Origin: Thermohalobaculum sp039028795
Lineage (GTDB): Bacteria > Pseudomonadota > Alphaproteobacteria > Rhodobacterales > Rhodobacteraceae
Assembly: GCA_039028795.1 (NCBI GenBank)
Contig: JBCCHJ010000016.1
Span: 25,050 to 89,049, forward strand
Length of the DNA: 64,000 nucleotides
Direction: 5' to 3'
Shown: positions 24,095-31,507 of the stretch, in pieces
How the letters are laid out: the number at the start of each line of letters is the position of its first letter
Numbering within the stretch: the first letter of the stretch is position 1
The notes under the pieces: model-generated
What the model saw: only the letters and a program-made list of their open reading frames with translations
What the model was told of the DNA's origin: nothing
The model's database searches: none
Translations under genes and position numbers: made by a program

Positions 24095-25072
24095 ATGCCA
24101 ACCGTTCTTATCCAAGGCGCGATCGCCGCCTCTCGTATCGATCTGATGCGCCGATTTGCACCCCCGGATTGGCAGATAACATGCTGGAACCCAGGAAAGG
24201 ATAACCCGGAGGCTTTTCCGGATATGGCAAGGGCCGCCGATGTTATTGTTGGCGGCGCACCTCCGGTGCCGTGGGGCGACGTCCCGAACCTGAAGCTTTT
24301 TCAAATCCCCTGGACCGGCTTTGACTTCACGGCCCCGGAAAAGATGCCTAGGGGCGTGCCCGTCGCCAATACTTACGAGCATGAGACTGCAATCGCAGAA
24401 TACGTTCTGCTGGGCATGCTGGAATGGCAGATCGGTCTGCGCCACCTGGATGCCGATATCCGCGCCAATGGCTGGAACGGGTACGGACCCGGGCGTGCGC
24501 CAGTCCATGGCGAGCTTCTGGGCAAGACCTTGGGCATCGTCGGCTATGGCCATATCGGGGTGGAGACGGCCCGCCGCGCCAACGCCTTCGGCATGCGCTG
24601 CATCGGCATTCGCCGCTCGGAACAGATCTGCCCGCCCGAGCTGAATTGGCTGGGTCAAGGGAACCGGCTAGACGATCTGTTGGCGGAATCGGACTTTGTT
24701 CTGATCGCCTGCGATATGAATGAAGATACGATGGGGATGATCAATCGGGAACGCTTTGTCGCCATGAAGCCGACAGGCGTCATCATCAATGTCGCCCGCG
24801 GAAAGATCGTCGACGAAGATGCGATGTTTGACGCCCTGACGACAGGGCAGATTGGCGGGGCGATCATCGACACCTGGTACAATTATGGCGACGGAACCTG
24901 GCCGTCGAACCACCCGTTCCAGGATCTGGACAATGTAATCCTGTCCGCGCACCGATCCGCCGTGACCGAAGAAATGCACGAACGCAGGTGGCAGTTCATC
25001 GCAGACAACTGTGCGCGTATCGGCAGAGGCGACGCGCCGCAGAACGTGGTCTTCATCGGGACCGGCACATAG
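24095..25072 (+). CDS. D-isomer-specific 2-hydroxyacid dehydrogenase family protein
   Basis: 325 residues. The NAD-binding domain shows TLGIVGYGHIGVETARRANAFG; the catalytic Arg is in NVARGKIVDE and the catalytic His in LSAHRSAVT. The catalytic Glu, usually in a DVFExEP block, is replaced by IIDTWYNYGDG. Such DTWY-type members exist, but their chemistry is less certain than that of the Arg-Glu-His enzymes. The likely reaction is NAD(P)-linked reduction of a 2-oxoacid, or the reverse. It stands apart from its neighbours: the next gene on the strand starts 210 bp later, and that gap holds no gene I can support. Confidence 0.87.
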   Translation: MPTVLIQGAIAASRIDLMRRFAPPDWQITCWNPGKDNPEAFPDMARAADVIVGGAPPVPWGDVPNLKLFQIPWTGFDFTAPEKMPRGVPVANTYEHETAIAEYVLLGMLEWQIGLRHLDADIRANGWNGYGPGRAPVHGELLGKTLGIVGYGHIGVETARRANAFGMRCIGIRRSEQICPPELNWLGQGNRLDDLLAESDFVLIACDMNEDTMGMINRERFVAMKPTGVIINVARGKIVDEDAMFDALTTGQIGGAIIDTWYNYGDGTWPSNHPFQDLDNVILSAHRSAVTEEMHERRWQFIADNCARIGRGDAPQNVVFIGTGT

Positions 25073-25282
25073 GTTTCATTTAGATCTGCGGGCCAGCGAG
25101 ATCTGCCCTCGAACTCTCGAGGTAGTCTGGCAATATGAAGCGGAGATGTCAGGGGGCATACTCTAAGGCGTACCGGCACGTGTATTGCAAACTCGGAACA
25201 TGATTTGATCTCTTTGGGCGATCTGCTCCGATGACCTGGCCAATCCGTCAGCCTAGGATGCCGCAAAAAGACGAGGGATAGA

Positions 25283-26047
25283 ATGCTGGACGAAGGCACG
25301 GTTAACCTGACACACACCACAGCAGATCGTGGCTGGATCGCGCATTTGGAGATCGATCACGCCCGGCGCCGGAACGCCATTGGCCCGGCGGTGATCGCTG
25401 CGTTGCAAGACCGGTGCGCTGAAATCTCAAGCGATCCCAACCTGCGCGCCGTGACATTGCAAGGCGCGGGAGGCCTGTTCGCCGCCGGCGCCAATGTAAA
25501 AGTCATGGCAGAGTTGGATCCGGAAAGCGCCCGCGGGTTCATCACCTCGCTTCACCACGCCATCGACGCAGTTCGCCGCCTGCCGGTGCCGGTCATCGCC
25601 GTTTTGCAAGGTCACTGCTACGGCGCTGCGATGGAACTGGCCGCGGCCTGCGACATGCGCATTGCCGATACTTCGCTAATCGCCGGCATGCCCGAGGTGC
25701 GGGTGGGTCTTCCGTCGGTGATCGAGGCCTGCCTTTTGCCCCGCCTGATCGGATGGGGCCGAACTTCGGAATTACTGCTGACGGGGCGCGACGTGAACGC
25801 CCTGGAATGCCGCGACATCGGGTTTGTTGAACGGGTTGCGGTCGCGGAGAAATTGCAGGCCAACCTGCAGGATTGGCTGGACGCGATTATGGCCTCGGCC
25901 CCGGGCGCCGTGCGCGCGCAAAAGCGCGTGATGCAAGGGTGGGAGCGAGATTTGTCCGCAGGGATCGAGGCTTCGATTGCGGCCTTCGCTGCATCTTTTG
26001 AAACGGACGAACCCCGACAGTACCTGCCCAGCGCACGGGGTGAGTGA
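25283..26047 (+). CDS. enoyl-CoA hydratase/isomerase family protein
   Basis: 254 residues with crotonase marks: LFAAGANVKVMAEL (first oxyanion-hole segment), LQGHCYGAAMELAAACDMRIAD (second) and GMPEVRVGLPSV, where the Glu matches the second catalytic Glu of hydratases. It is the first gene of a tight four-gene operon with a CoA-ester lyase, a HAD hydrolase and an amidohydrolase. Its stop overlaps the next start by one base (TGATG). Hydration of an unsaturated acyl-CoA to the hydroxyacyl-CoA that the lyase then cleaves would be a coherent sequence, but is inferred. Confidence 0.9.
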   Translation: MLDEGTVNLTHTTADRGWIAHLEIDHARRRNAIGPAVIAALQDRCAEISSDPNLRAVTLQGAGGLFAAGANVKVMAELDPESARGFITSLHHAIDAVRRLPVPVIAVLQGHCYGAAMELAAACDMRIADTSLIAGMPEVRVGLPSVIEACLLPRLIGWGRTSELLLTGRDVNALECRDIGFVERVAVAEKLQANLQDWLDAIMASAPGAVRAQKRVMQGWERDLSAGIEASIAAFAASFETDEPRQYLPSARGE

Positions 26048-26916
26048 TGCGCGTAGTCCGTAGCTTTTTGTTCGCCCCGGGCAATCATCCCCGCAAGGTG
26101 GAAAAGGTCTTCAGTGCCGGGGCCGATGCAGTGATCCTGGACTTGGAAGACGCGGTGGCAGTGGCGGAGAAATCTGCGACTCGTGCAGTGGTGGTTCAGG
26201 CCATGCAGCCCGCGCGGTCTTGTTTGGGCTATATCCGGATCAACGCATTGGACACGGTATGGGCGTTCGAGGATCTCGAAGCCGTGGTCACGCCCGGTGT
26301 TGATGGCATTGTGGTACCGAAGATCGAAAGCCCGGAAGCCCTGGCCACCACAGAGTGGGTGATCACCGCACTAGAGCGAAAGCGTGGTTTGCCCGAGGGA
26401 GGCATCGACGTTTTGCCCATCATCGAGACCGGCAAGGGTGTGGCCACCGTTCGGGATATCGCCAAGGCCGCCCGCCGCACGCGATGGCTCAGCTTCGGCG
26501 CAGGCGATTACACCGCCGATATGGGGTTGGACTTGACCCGAGACGAGGCCGAGTGCGCCCATGCCCGCGCCGAAATCGCCGTAGCATCACGCGCAGCCCG
26601 TCTAGAGCCGCCCATCGACACGGTCTGGACCCGTTTGGATGATCCAGAGGGTTTGGCGGCGACCGCCCAAACCGTCAAAGCCATGGGGTTTCAGGGAAAA
26701 CTCTGTATTCATCCCAATCAGATCGACGCGGTGCATCAGGTTTTCACTCCGGATGCAGAAACCATCGCCCAAGCGCAGAGAATCGTCGACGCATTCGATC
26801 GTGCAGAAGCCGAGGGTTCCGCCTCGATCCAGGTCGATGGGCTCTTCGTCGACTATCCCATCGTCCAGCGGGCGCAGCGCACGCTGGCGACCGCCAAAGC
26901 AGCGGGGGCACTATGA
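26047..26916 (+). CDS. CoA-ester lyase of the HpcH/HpaI aldolase/citrate lyase beta family
   Basis: 289 residues from ATG 26047; a GTG directly before it is an alternative. SFLFAPGNHPRKVEKVFSAGADAVILDLEDAV is the CitE-family N-terminus with the metal-binding acidic residues in LDLEDAV; VVPKIESPEAL and LPIIETGKGV follow, then FGAGDYTADMG and GFQGKLCIHPNQIDAVHQVF. These TIM-barrel enzymes cleave malyl-CoA, citramalyl-CoA or 3-methylmalyl-CoA to a 2-oxoacid (or glyoxylate) and acyl-CoA. With the crotonase just upstream, a hydratase-lyase pair on a branched or unsaturated dicarboxylyl-CoA is likely. It overlaps the HAD gene by four bases. Confidence 0.9.
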   Translation: MRVVRSFLFAPGNHPRKVEKVFSAGADAVILDLEDAVAVAEKSATRAVVVQAMQPARSCLGYIRINALDTVWAFEDLEAVVTPGVDGIVVPKIESPEALATTEWVITALERKRGLPEGGIDVLPIIETGKGVATVRDIAKAARRTRWLSFGAGDYTADMGLDLTRDEAECAHARAEIAVASRAARLEPPIDTVWTRLDDPEGLAATAQTVKAMGFQGKLCIHPNQIDAVHQVFTPDAETIAQAQRIVDAFDRAEAEGSASIQVDGLFVDYPIVQRAQRTLATAKAAGAL

Positions 26917-27563
26917 TGCCCAATCTGGTGATCTTCGATTGCTATGGCGTGCTGGTCGACAGCGAGCCGATCACCAATCGTCTGATGGCAGAAGAGATGA
27001 CGGCCCACGGCCTACCGATGCAGACCCATGAGGCGATTGAACTTTTCGTCGGTGGTACGATCAAAAGCGTCTACCAGAAGGCAACCGAGATGGGTGCCAG
27101 ATTGCCGGATGACTGGGTAGACGGCTTCTATGGCAGAATGGTTGGAGTCTTAGCTGCCGAGGTAGAAGTGATCCCAGGTGTTGAAGATGTCTTGAACCGG
27201 CTCGATCAGGTCAGGATCCCTTATTGTGTCGCCTCGAACGGACCGATGCGAAAGATGGAGGTCACACTGACTCGCACTGGGTTATGGGACCGACTGGAGG
27301 GCCGGATCCACTCGGCCCATGATGTAGGTGTGGTCAAACCCGACCCGGGTCTGTTCCTGCATGCGGCTCAAACCCATGGCGTGGCCCCGGCGGACTGCGT
27401 GGTCATCGAGGACAGTGCCAGCGGCACCCGGGCCGCGAAAGCCGCCGGTATGCCGTGCTTTGGCTATACCGCTGACACGCCCGCTACGAAGCTGACCGCG
27501 GAAGGGGCAACGCCGTTTGACAGCATGGCGGATCTGGAGTCACTCTTGGGCCTCGATGAATAG
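26913..27563 (+). CDS. HAD-family phosphatase (beta-phosphoglucomutase-like)
   Basis: 216 residues. VIFDCYGVLVDSEPI contains the nucleophile Asp9 and acid/base Asp; the cap domain follows; CVASNGPMRKME is motif II, KPDPGLFLHAAQ motif III, and VVIEDSASGTRAAKAAGM motif IV. This is the subclass IA layout of phosphoglycolate phosphatases and phosphosugar phosphatases. It starts inside the lyase stop (ATGA) and is followed after nine bases by the amidohydrolase, so it belongs to the same operon. Its substrate is unknown; a small phosphorylated metabolite is expected. Confidence 0.9.
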   Translation: MMPNLVIFDCYGVLVDSEPITNRLMAEEMTAHGLPMQTHEAIELFVGGTIKSVYQKATEMGARLPDDWVDGFYGRMVGVLAAEVEVIPGVEDVLNRLDQVRIPYCVASNGPMRKMEVTLTRTGLWDRLEGRIHSAHDVGVVKPDPGLFLHAAQTHGVAPADCVVIEDSASGTRAAKAAGMPCFGYTADTPATKLTAEGATPFDSMADLESLLGLDE

Positions 27564-27572
27564 GGGGGTGCA

Positions 27573-28712
27573 ATGACCGCAGATCTGATCCTGACCGGCG
27601 GACGTGTGGTCGATCCGTCGCAGAACATCGACCGGATCACCGAGGTTGCGTTCGAAGATGGCAAGGTCAGCGCAATCGGGGATGCCCTGCCCCGCAGCCC
27701 AGAAACCGATATCCGCGACGTGTCAGGCCAGATCATCACCCCCGGTCTGATCGATATGCATACGCATGTCTATTGGGGCGGCACCTCGCTCGGTATCGAT
27801 GCCGAAGACTTCTGCCGTACCTCTGCCGTTACCACGGCCATCGATACCGGCAGCGCCGGCCCGGGTAACTTCCCTGGCTTTCGCAAACATGTCATCGAAC
27901 AGTCAGCCGTCCGCATCTTGGCCTATCTGCATGTCAGTCATGCCGGGATCTGGGGGTTTTCGCAAAACGTCATGGTTGGCGAATCCGAGGACATCCGCCT
28001 GATGGACCCCCGTGCCGCCGCCGTAGTCGCGGATGCGAACCGCGATGTGATCGTGGGTATTAAGATACGGCTCGGCCGCCATGCCTCGGGCATTCAGGGG
28101 ATGGCACCCTTCGACTACGCCCGCCAGACGGCCGAGGAAGTCGGCATGCCAATGATGGTCCACATCGATGAGCCCCCACCATCCTATGAAGAGGTCCTGG
28201 CGGCACTGCGCCCCGGGGATGTCCTGACCCATTGTTTCCGACCCTTTCCCAACACACCTGCCACGGCGCAGGGCACAGTGAAACAAGCAGTGCTGGACGC
28301 CCGCGACAGGGGCGTGCTGTTCGATGTCGGCCATGGCATGGGGTCATTCAGCTTTAAAACGGCACGGGCCATGCTGGCCAACGGGTTTCTGCCCGATACG
28401 ATCAGTTCGGACGTCCATGCCTTGTGCATCGACGGCCCGGCTTTCGATCAGGTCACCACCCTGTCGAAGTTTTTGTGCATGGGGCTTGATCTGCCAACGG
28501 TCATCAAGCTGAGCACTGAGAACGCCGGTATGGCATTGAAACGCCCGGAATTGGGGACGTTGAAACCTGGTGCTGCCGGTGACGCCTCGATCCTGTCAGT
28601 AGATGAAGGCGCGTATACCTACACGGACGTGATGGGCGAAACCATAGATGGCGACCGCAGGATCAATGCGCGCGGTGCGGTCATCGCCGGACGCTGGTGG
28701 CATCCGGCCTGA
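27573..28712 (+). CDS. amidohydrolase/deacetylase-family metallohydrolase
   Basis: 379 residues. The N-terminal beta domain (LILTGGRVVDPSQNID) and the metal motif PGLIDMHTHVYWGG (His63, His65) identify the amidohydrolase superfamily. VGIKIRLGRH probably holds the bridging lysine, MVHIDEPP and LTHCFRPFPN further His ligands, and TISSDVHALCIDGP the final Asp. It resembles the DHOase-like deacetylases often annotated as amidohydrolase/deacetylase. AGGGGGGTGCA precedes the ATG. Last gene of the crotonase-lyase-HAD operon, it may open a cyclic amide or remove an acyl group from the pathway's starting compound. Confidence 0.88.
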   Translation: MTADLILTGGRVVDPSQNIDRITEVAFEDGKVSAIGDALPRSPETDIRDVSGQIITPGLIDMHTHVYWGGTSLGIDAEDFCRTSAVTTAIDTGSAGPGNFPGFRKHVIEQSAVRILAYLHVSHAGIWGFSQNVMVGESEDIRLMDPRAAAVVADANRDVIVGIKIRLGRHASGIQGMAPFDYARQTAEEVGMPMMVHIDEPPPSYEEVLAALRPGDVLTHCFRPFPNTPATAQGTVKQAVLDARDRGVLFDVGHGMGSFSFKTARAMLANGFLPDTISSDVHALCIDGPAFDQVTTLSKFLCMGLDLPTVIKLSTENAGMALKRPELGTLKPGAAGDASILSVDEGAYTYTDVMGETIDGDRRINARGAVIAGRWWHPA

Positions 28713-28731
28713 TTTTGCAGACTGAAAGGTC

Positions 28732-28881
28732 TTACGAGTCGACTGTGACCTTCACGCATCCGCCAGCTGTCGAAGAGTATGTGTATCCATCAGCGCACGA
28801 CATCTTCTTTGCGCCGCAGGCATAGGCCGCCGATCCCATAGCGAAAAGGCTGATCGCAATTGCGATGAAAACCGTCTTCAT
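28732..28881 (-). CDS. small Cys-rich exported peptide (49 aa)
   Basis: This short gene is easily missed. From ATG 28881 (AGGAG seven bases upstream) it encodes 49 residues: Lys2, a hydrophobic stretch, an AAYA signal-peptidase site at about 18-21, and a mature peptide of about 28 residues with Cys22, Cys29 and Cys42. The core MSCADGYTY...GGCV resembles the small alphaproteobacterial exported peptides whose mature part reads like a chitin-binding (CBM14-type) fragment. It is probably secreted to the periplasm or outside; function unknown. It converges on the amidohydrolase gene with 19 bp between stops. A frameshifted relative lies at 35686-35822. Confidence 0.75.
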   Translation of the reverse strand: MKTVFIAIAISLFAMGSAAYACGAKKMSCADGYTYSSTAGGCVKVTVDS

Positions 28882-29136
28882 GACAAATCTCCTGTTCAGG
28901 CTACAAGGCGATCATAGTCGAAGGTCGGACGAATTGCTAATGGCTGCACAATAATTGCGAACAAGACCAATCATGCGCCCATTGGTTCCTACTATGATGC
29001 ACTTCGAGAAAACCTGCTTCGCCTTGCACTCACGGAAAGTGACACGGGCCATATTTTTGGTTCGGTAGCACACACTTACGGGAAGAACCCGGCGAGTTCC
29101 AAAGAACCGATGTGCCAACTTCCGACGTCAATCAGT

Positions 29137-29197
29137 GCGGCCTGAAGTTCGTTTGAGCGCGAAACCGGCGGCCTGAAGTTCGTTTGAGCGCGAAACC
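29137..29197. repeat. tandem direct repeat, two copies of a 31-bp unit
   Basis: Copies at 29137-29166 and 29168-29197 are identical over 30 bases (beginning GCGGCCTGAAGTTCG) with a 31-base period. Only two copies are present. It lies about 120 bp upstream of the FNR-type box in front of nnrS, outside any supported gene. A recent slippage duplication is the simplest explanation. Confidence 0.85.
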
Positions 29198-29317
29198 GCA
29201 AGCTGGGTTCGTGACGCGGCTAGCGGCACATAGAGAGCATCTGGACCGGTGCCGTAGGCGAGGAATCACCACTAATGTTCATGGAGCAGATCTGAAACTG
29301 ATTTCGGAAAACCTGTC

Positions 29318-29339
29318 CGGCTTGATCCATATCAAGCCG
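29318..29339 (+). promoter_or_regulatory. FNR/NnrR-type box upstream of nnrS-nnrU
   Basis: TTGATCCATATCAA at 29322-29335 matches the TTGAT-N4-ATCAA consensus exactly and is extended by CGG/CCG into nine-base perfect arms. The box lies about 60 bp before the likely nnrS start, a suitable place for class II activation by an FNR/CRP-family regulator. In denitrifying alphaproteobacteria such boxes upstream of nnrS/nnrU are used by the NO-responsive NnrR/DnrR or by FnrL. The regulator gene is not in the window. Confidence 0.85.
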
Positions 29340-29397
29340 ATTGCCTCGTACCTGCGATACCGTGTTCAAGTTCTGCGGATCCATTCGGACCACGAAG

Positions 29398-30603
29398 ATG
29401 ACGGTGCAAGCAACAGAGACAATGCGTAATTGGTCAGGACCGGCCCTACTCAGTTTTGGGTTCAGACCGTTCTTCCTGTCCGCCGCTATTTGGGCGGTTG
29501 CTGCGATGACCCTCTGGATTGGGATGCTAACGGCATCTTTCGAGATCCCGATCGCGTTCGATCCTGCCTCATGGCACGCGCATGAATTTCTCTTCGGCTA
29601 TCTCGGGGCCGTTTTGGGGGGCTTCCTTTTGACGGCGATTCCGAATTGGACCGGCCGACCGCCTCTTGTCGGATGGCCATTGGCGGGGCTTTGGGCGCTC
29701 TGGGCGCTGGGGCGGGCTGCCATGGCGACCAGCGAGATTTGGCCTCCGGTTTGGCTGGCGGTTGCGGATTTGTCGTTCTTCGTCGTTCTTGCTTACATCG
29801 CGCTGCGGGAAATCATTGCGGGCCGAAACTGGCGCAATCTGATAATATTCGCGATGCTAACCGCGTTCATCGTGGCGAATGTCCTTTTCCATGTAGAAAT
29901 GTACAGGGATGGATATGCAGCGTCGGGAACGGGGCTGCGGCTGGGCGTCGCCGCCGTGATGATGATGATTTCGGTCGTTGGCGGGCGGATCATTCCGCAG
30001 TTCACGCGGAATTGGCTGATCAAACACAACAGAACGCCGCTGCCACCGCCACCAATGCAGATGTTCGACAAGATTTGCCTTCTGGTCTGGCTCTTGGCGC
30101 TCGCCAGCTGGGTTGTTTGGCCAGAGCACTTGGGCTCGGCTTACGCAATGTTAGCGGCAGGCATCCTCCATCTCGCGCGGCTCGGCCGCTGGCAGGGATG
30201 GCACACTGGCGCGGAGCCCTTAGTTTGGATCTTGCACGTCGGCTATGGCTTCTTGCCCATCGGTGCACTTCTGATGGCGTCATCAACCTTCCTGGAAGAC
30301 GCGACCTGGACGGTCGCGGCGCAGCACGTCTGGATGGCCGGCGGGATTGGGGCCATGACCTTGGCGGTGATGACGCGTGCGATCTTGGGGCATACGAACC
30401 GGCCTCTGCATGCCGGAACTGGCGCCATGGTTATCTATCTCTCGCTGATCGGATCAGTGCTATCGCGCCTGGCAGTCGCCTTCGTGCCAGACCTTGCGCA
30501 TCCGCTCTACATGATCTCGGCTGGCACTTGGTTCGTCGCCTTCCTTGGCTTCGTAGTCCTCTACGGCCCGTTCGTCTTTCGACCGAGTCTTCCTGATACA
30601 TAA
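29398..30603 (+). CDS. nnrS: NnrS family haem-copper membrane protein
   Basis: 401 residues from ATG 29398, with about twelve hydrophobic helices. LLSFGFRPFFLSAAIWAV, the WHAHEFLFGYLGAVLGGFLLTAIPNWTGR block and GGRIIPQFTRNWL are diagnostic of NnrS. NnrS is linked to nitric oxide metabolism and relief from NO-related iron stress in denitrifiers. The start is uncertain: no strong ribosome site is seen at 29398, and ATG 29422 is nearly as good. It overlaps nnrU by one base (TAATG) and is preceded by an exact FNR-type box, so it is expected to respond to low oxygen or NO. Confidence 0.92.
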   Translation: MTVQATETMRNWSGPALLSFGFRPFFLSAAIWAVAAMTLWIGMLTASFEIPIAFDPASWHAHEFLFGYLGAVLGGFLLTAIPNWTGRPPLVGWPLAGLWALWALGRAAMATSEIWPPVWLAVADLSFFVVLAYIALREIIAGRNWRNLIIFAMLTAFIVANVLFHVEMYRDGYAASGTGLRLGVAAVMMMISVVGGRIIPQFTRNWLIKHNRTPLPPPPMQMFDKICLLVWLLALASWVVWPEHLGSAYAMLAAGILHLARLGRWQGWHTGAEPLVWILHVGYGFLPIGALLMASSTFLEDATWTVAAQHVWMAGGIGAMTLAVMTRAILGHTNRPLHAGTGAMVIYLSLIGSVLSRLAVAFVPDLAHPLYMISAGTWFVAFLGFVVLYGPFVFRPSLPDT

Positions 30604-31274
30604 TGGCAGAATGGGGCGAATTCGGCCTCGCATTAGGCCTATTCTTCGTAACACACATAGTGCCTTTGCGCCCATCCGTACGCACACCTGTCACCGCAAA
30701 GATCGGGGCCTTGAGCTTCGGACTGGGCTACTCGATCCTTTCGATCGCCGTGCTCGCATGGCTGATAGTGGCCGCAGGCCGCGCACCCTACATCGAACTT
30801 TGGCCACGCTATGAATGGCAGACCTGGGGCCCAGTCATCGCCATGTTTGCCGTTTGCATGATCCTAGGTTTTGCGCTTGGACGCCCCAATCCCCTGTCTT
30901 TCGGGGGTGCGCGGAACGACCATTTCGACCCGAAGCGACCTGGAGTGATCGCATGGACAAGGCACCCGGTACTTGCTGCACTGATGTTGTGGTCTTTCGC
31001 GCACATGCTTCCAAACGGCGACTTGGCGCACGCCATTTTGTTTAGCTTGTTCGGAGGTTTCTCGATTCTTGGTGGATACCAGATCGATCGCCGCAAGCGT
31101 CGTGAGATGGGCGACGCAGAATGGCAGGCGTTGGTGAATGTAAGCCGCAGCAACGGATTTGCAGGTTGGGGAAGCGGAAAAGATATAGTCCTTCGGGGAC
31201 TGGCAACGGTTGGCGTTTACACCCTGCTGATCGTACTCCACCCGATTGTTCTCGGTGTATCACCATTGCCCTGA
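30603..31274 (+). CDS. nnrU: NnrU family membrane protein
   Basis: 223 residues with about six hydrophobic helices and the NnrU/isoprenylcysteine-methyltransferase-like pattern, seen in KRPGVIAWTRHPVLAALMLWSFAHMLPNGDLAHAILF and GYQIDRRKRREMGDAEW. NnrU was first described as a gene required for nitric oxide metabolism or signalling in denitrifying Rhodobacter. It begins inside the nnrS stop codon, so the two are one operon under the box at 29318. No nor, nir or nos gene is present in the window, so the denitrification genes themselves would be elsewhere. Confidence 0.92.
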   Translation: MAEWGEFGLALGLFFVTHIVPLRPSVRTPVTAKIGALSFGLGYSILSIAVLAWLIVAAGRAPYIELWPRYEWQTWGPVIAMFAVCMILGFALGRPNPLSFGGARNDHFDPKRPGVIAWTRHPVLAALMLWSFAHMLPNGDLAHAILFSLFGGFSILGGYQIDRRKRREMGDAEWQALVNVSRSNGFAGWGSGKDIVLRGLATVGVYTLLIVLHPIVLGVSPLP

Positions 31275-31436
31275 GCCGCTTTCAAGCAACGGCTTTTCTA
31301 CGGTCATATTATCCGCACACTCCGGTGTCCGACTACGCGCAGTTTTCAAGCCCCCAAATCGAACGACCTCTTCGTCCACCTCAGCGACATCAAACGATTG
31401 ATGGATGAACGTCCACTTGAGTGCATCGCTAAAACT

Positions 31437-31466
31437 TCAAAAAAAGCGGTCCCGAAAGACCGCTTT
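31437..31466 (-). terminator. rho-independent terminator of the solute-binding-protein gene
   Basis: On the minus strand AAAGCGGTC and GACCGCTTT form a nine-base-pair stem around a six-base loop, followed by a run of seven T. It lies about 40 bp after the stop of the gene ending at 31508. A-T pairs at the stem base make it usable from the plus strand too, for nnrS-nnrU. Confidence 0.9.
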
Positions 31467-31480
31467 AAATTCAATGAGGT

Positions 31481-31499
31481 GGGGTGCTTTATGCACCCC
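31481..31499. terminator. second hairpin in the same 3' region
   Basis: GGGGTGC and GCACCCC pair perfectly over seven bases with a five-base TTTAT loop. It lies between the stop at 31508 and the terminator at 31437-31466. It has no T-run, so it probably stabilises the transcript 3' end or assists termination. Confidence 0.5.
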
Positions 31500-31507
31500 A
31501 AATTAAG

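Larger units (their letters stand above)
28882..29397. other. 516-bp interval without a supported gene
   Basis: Between the small Cys-rich peptide gene and nnrS. It holds the 31-bp tandem repeat at 29137-29197 and the FNR-type box at 29318-29339. Two short open frames exist (28912-29118 minus; 29184-29429 plus), but neither has a convincing ribosome site, start or recognisable product, and the second runs across the repeat and the FNR box. The first third also contains the promoter of the small minus-strand peptide gene. Confidence 0.6.

Noticed and set aside
28912..29118. Minus-strand open frame of 68 codons
   Set aside because: Atypical composition, no ribosome site at either Met, no recognisable motif.
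29184..29429. Plus-strand open frame of 81 codons before nnrS
   Set aside because: It starts inside the tandem repeat, crosses the FNR-type box and overlaps the nnrS start; composition does not look coding.
31357..31440. Plus-strand frame reading NDLFVHLSDIKRL, reminiscent of the cold-shock domain DVFVHIS motif
   Set aside because: The RNA-binding motifs that should precede it are absent in all frames, there is no start or ribosome site, and the frame runs across the terminator region.
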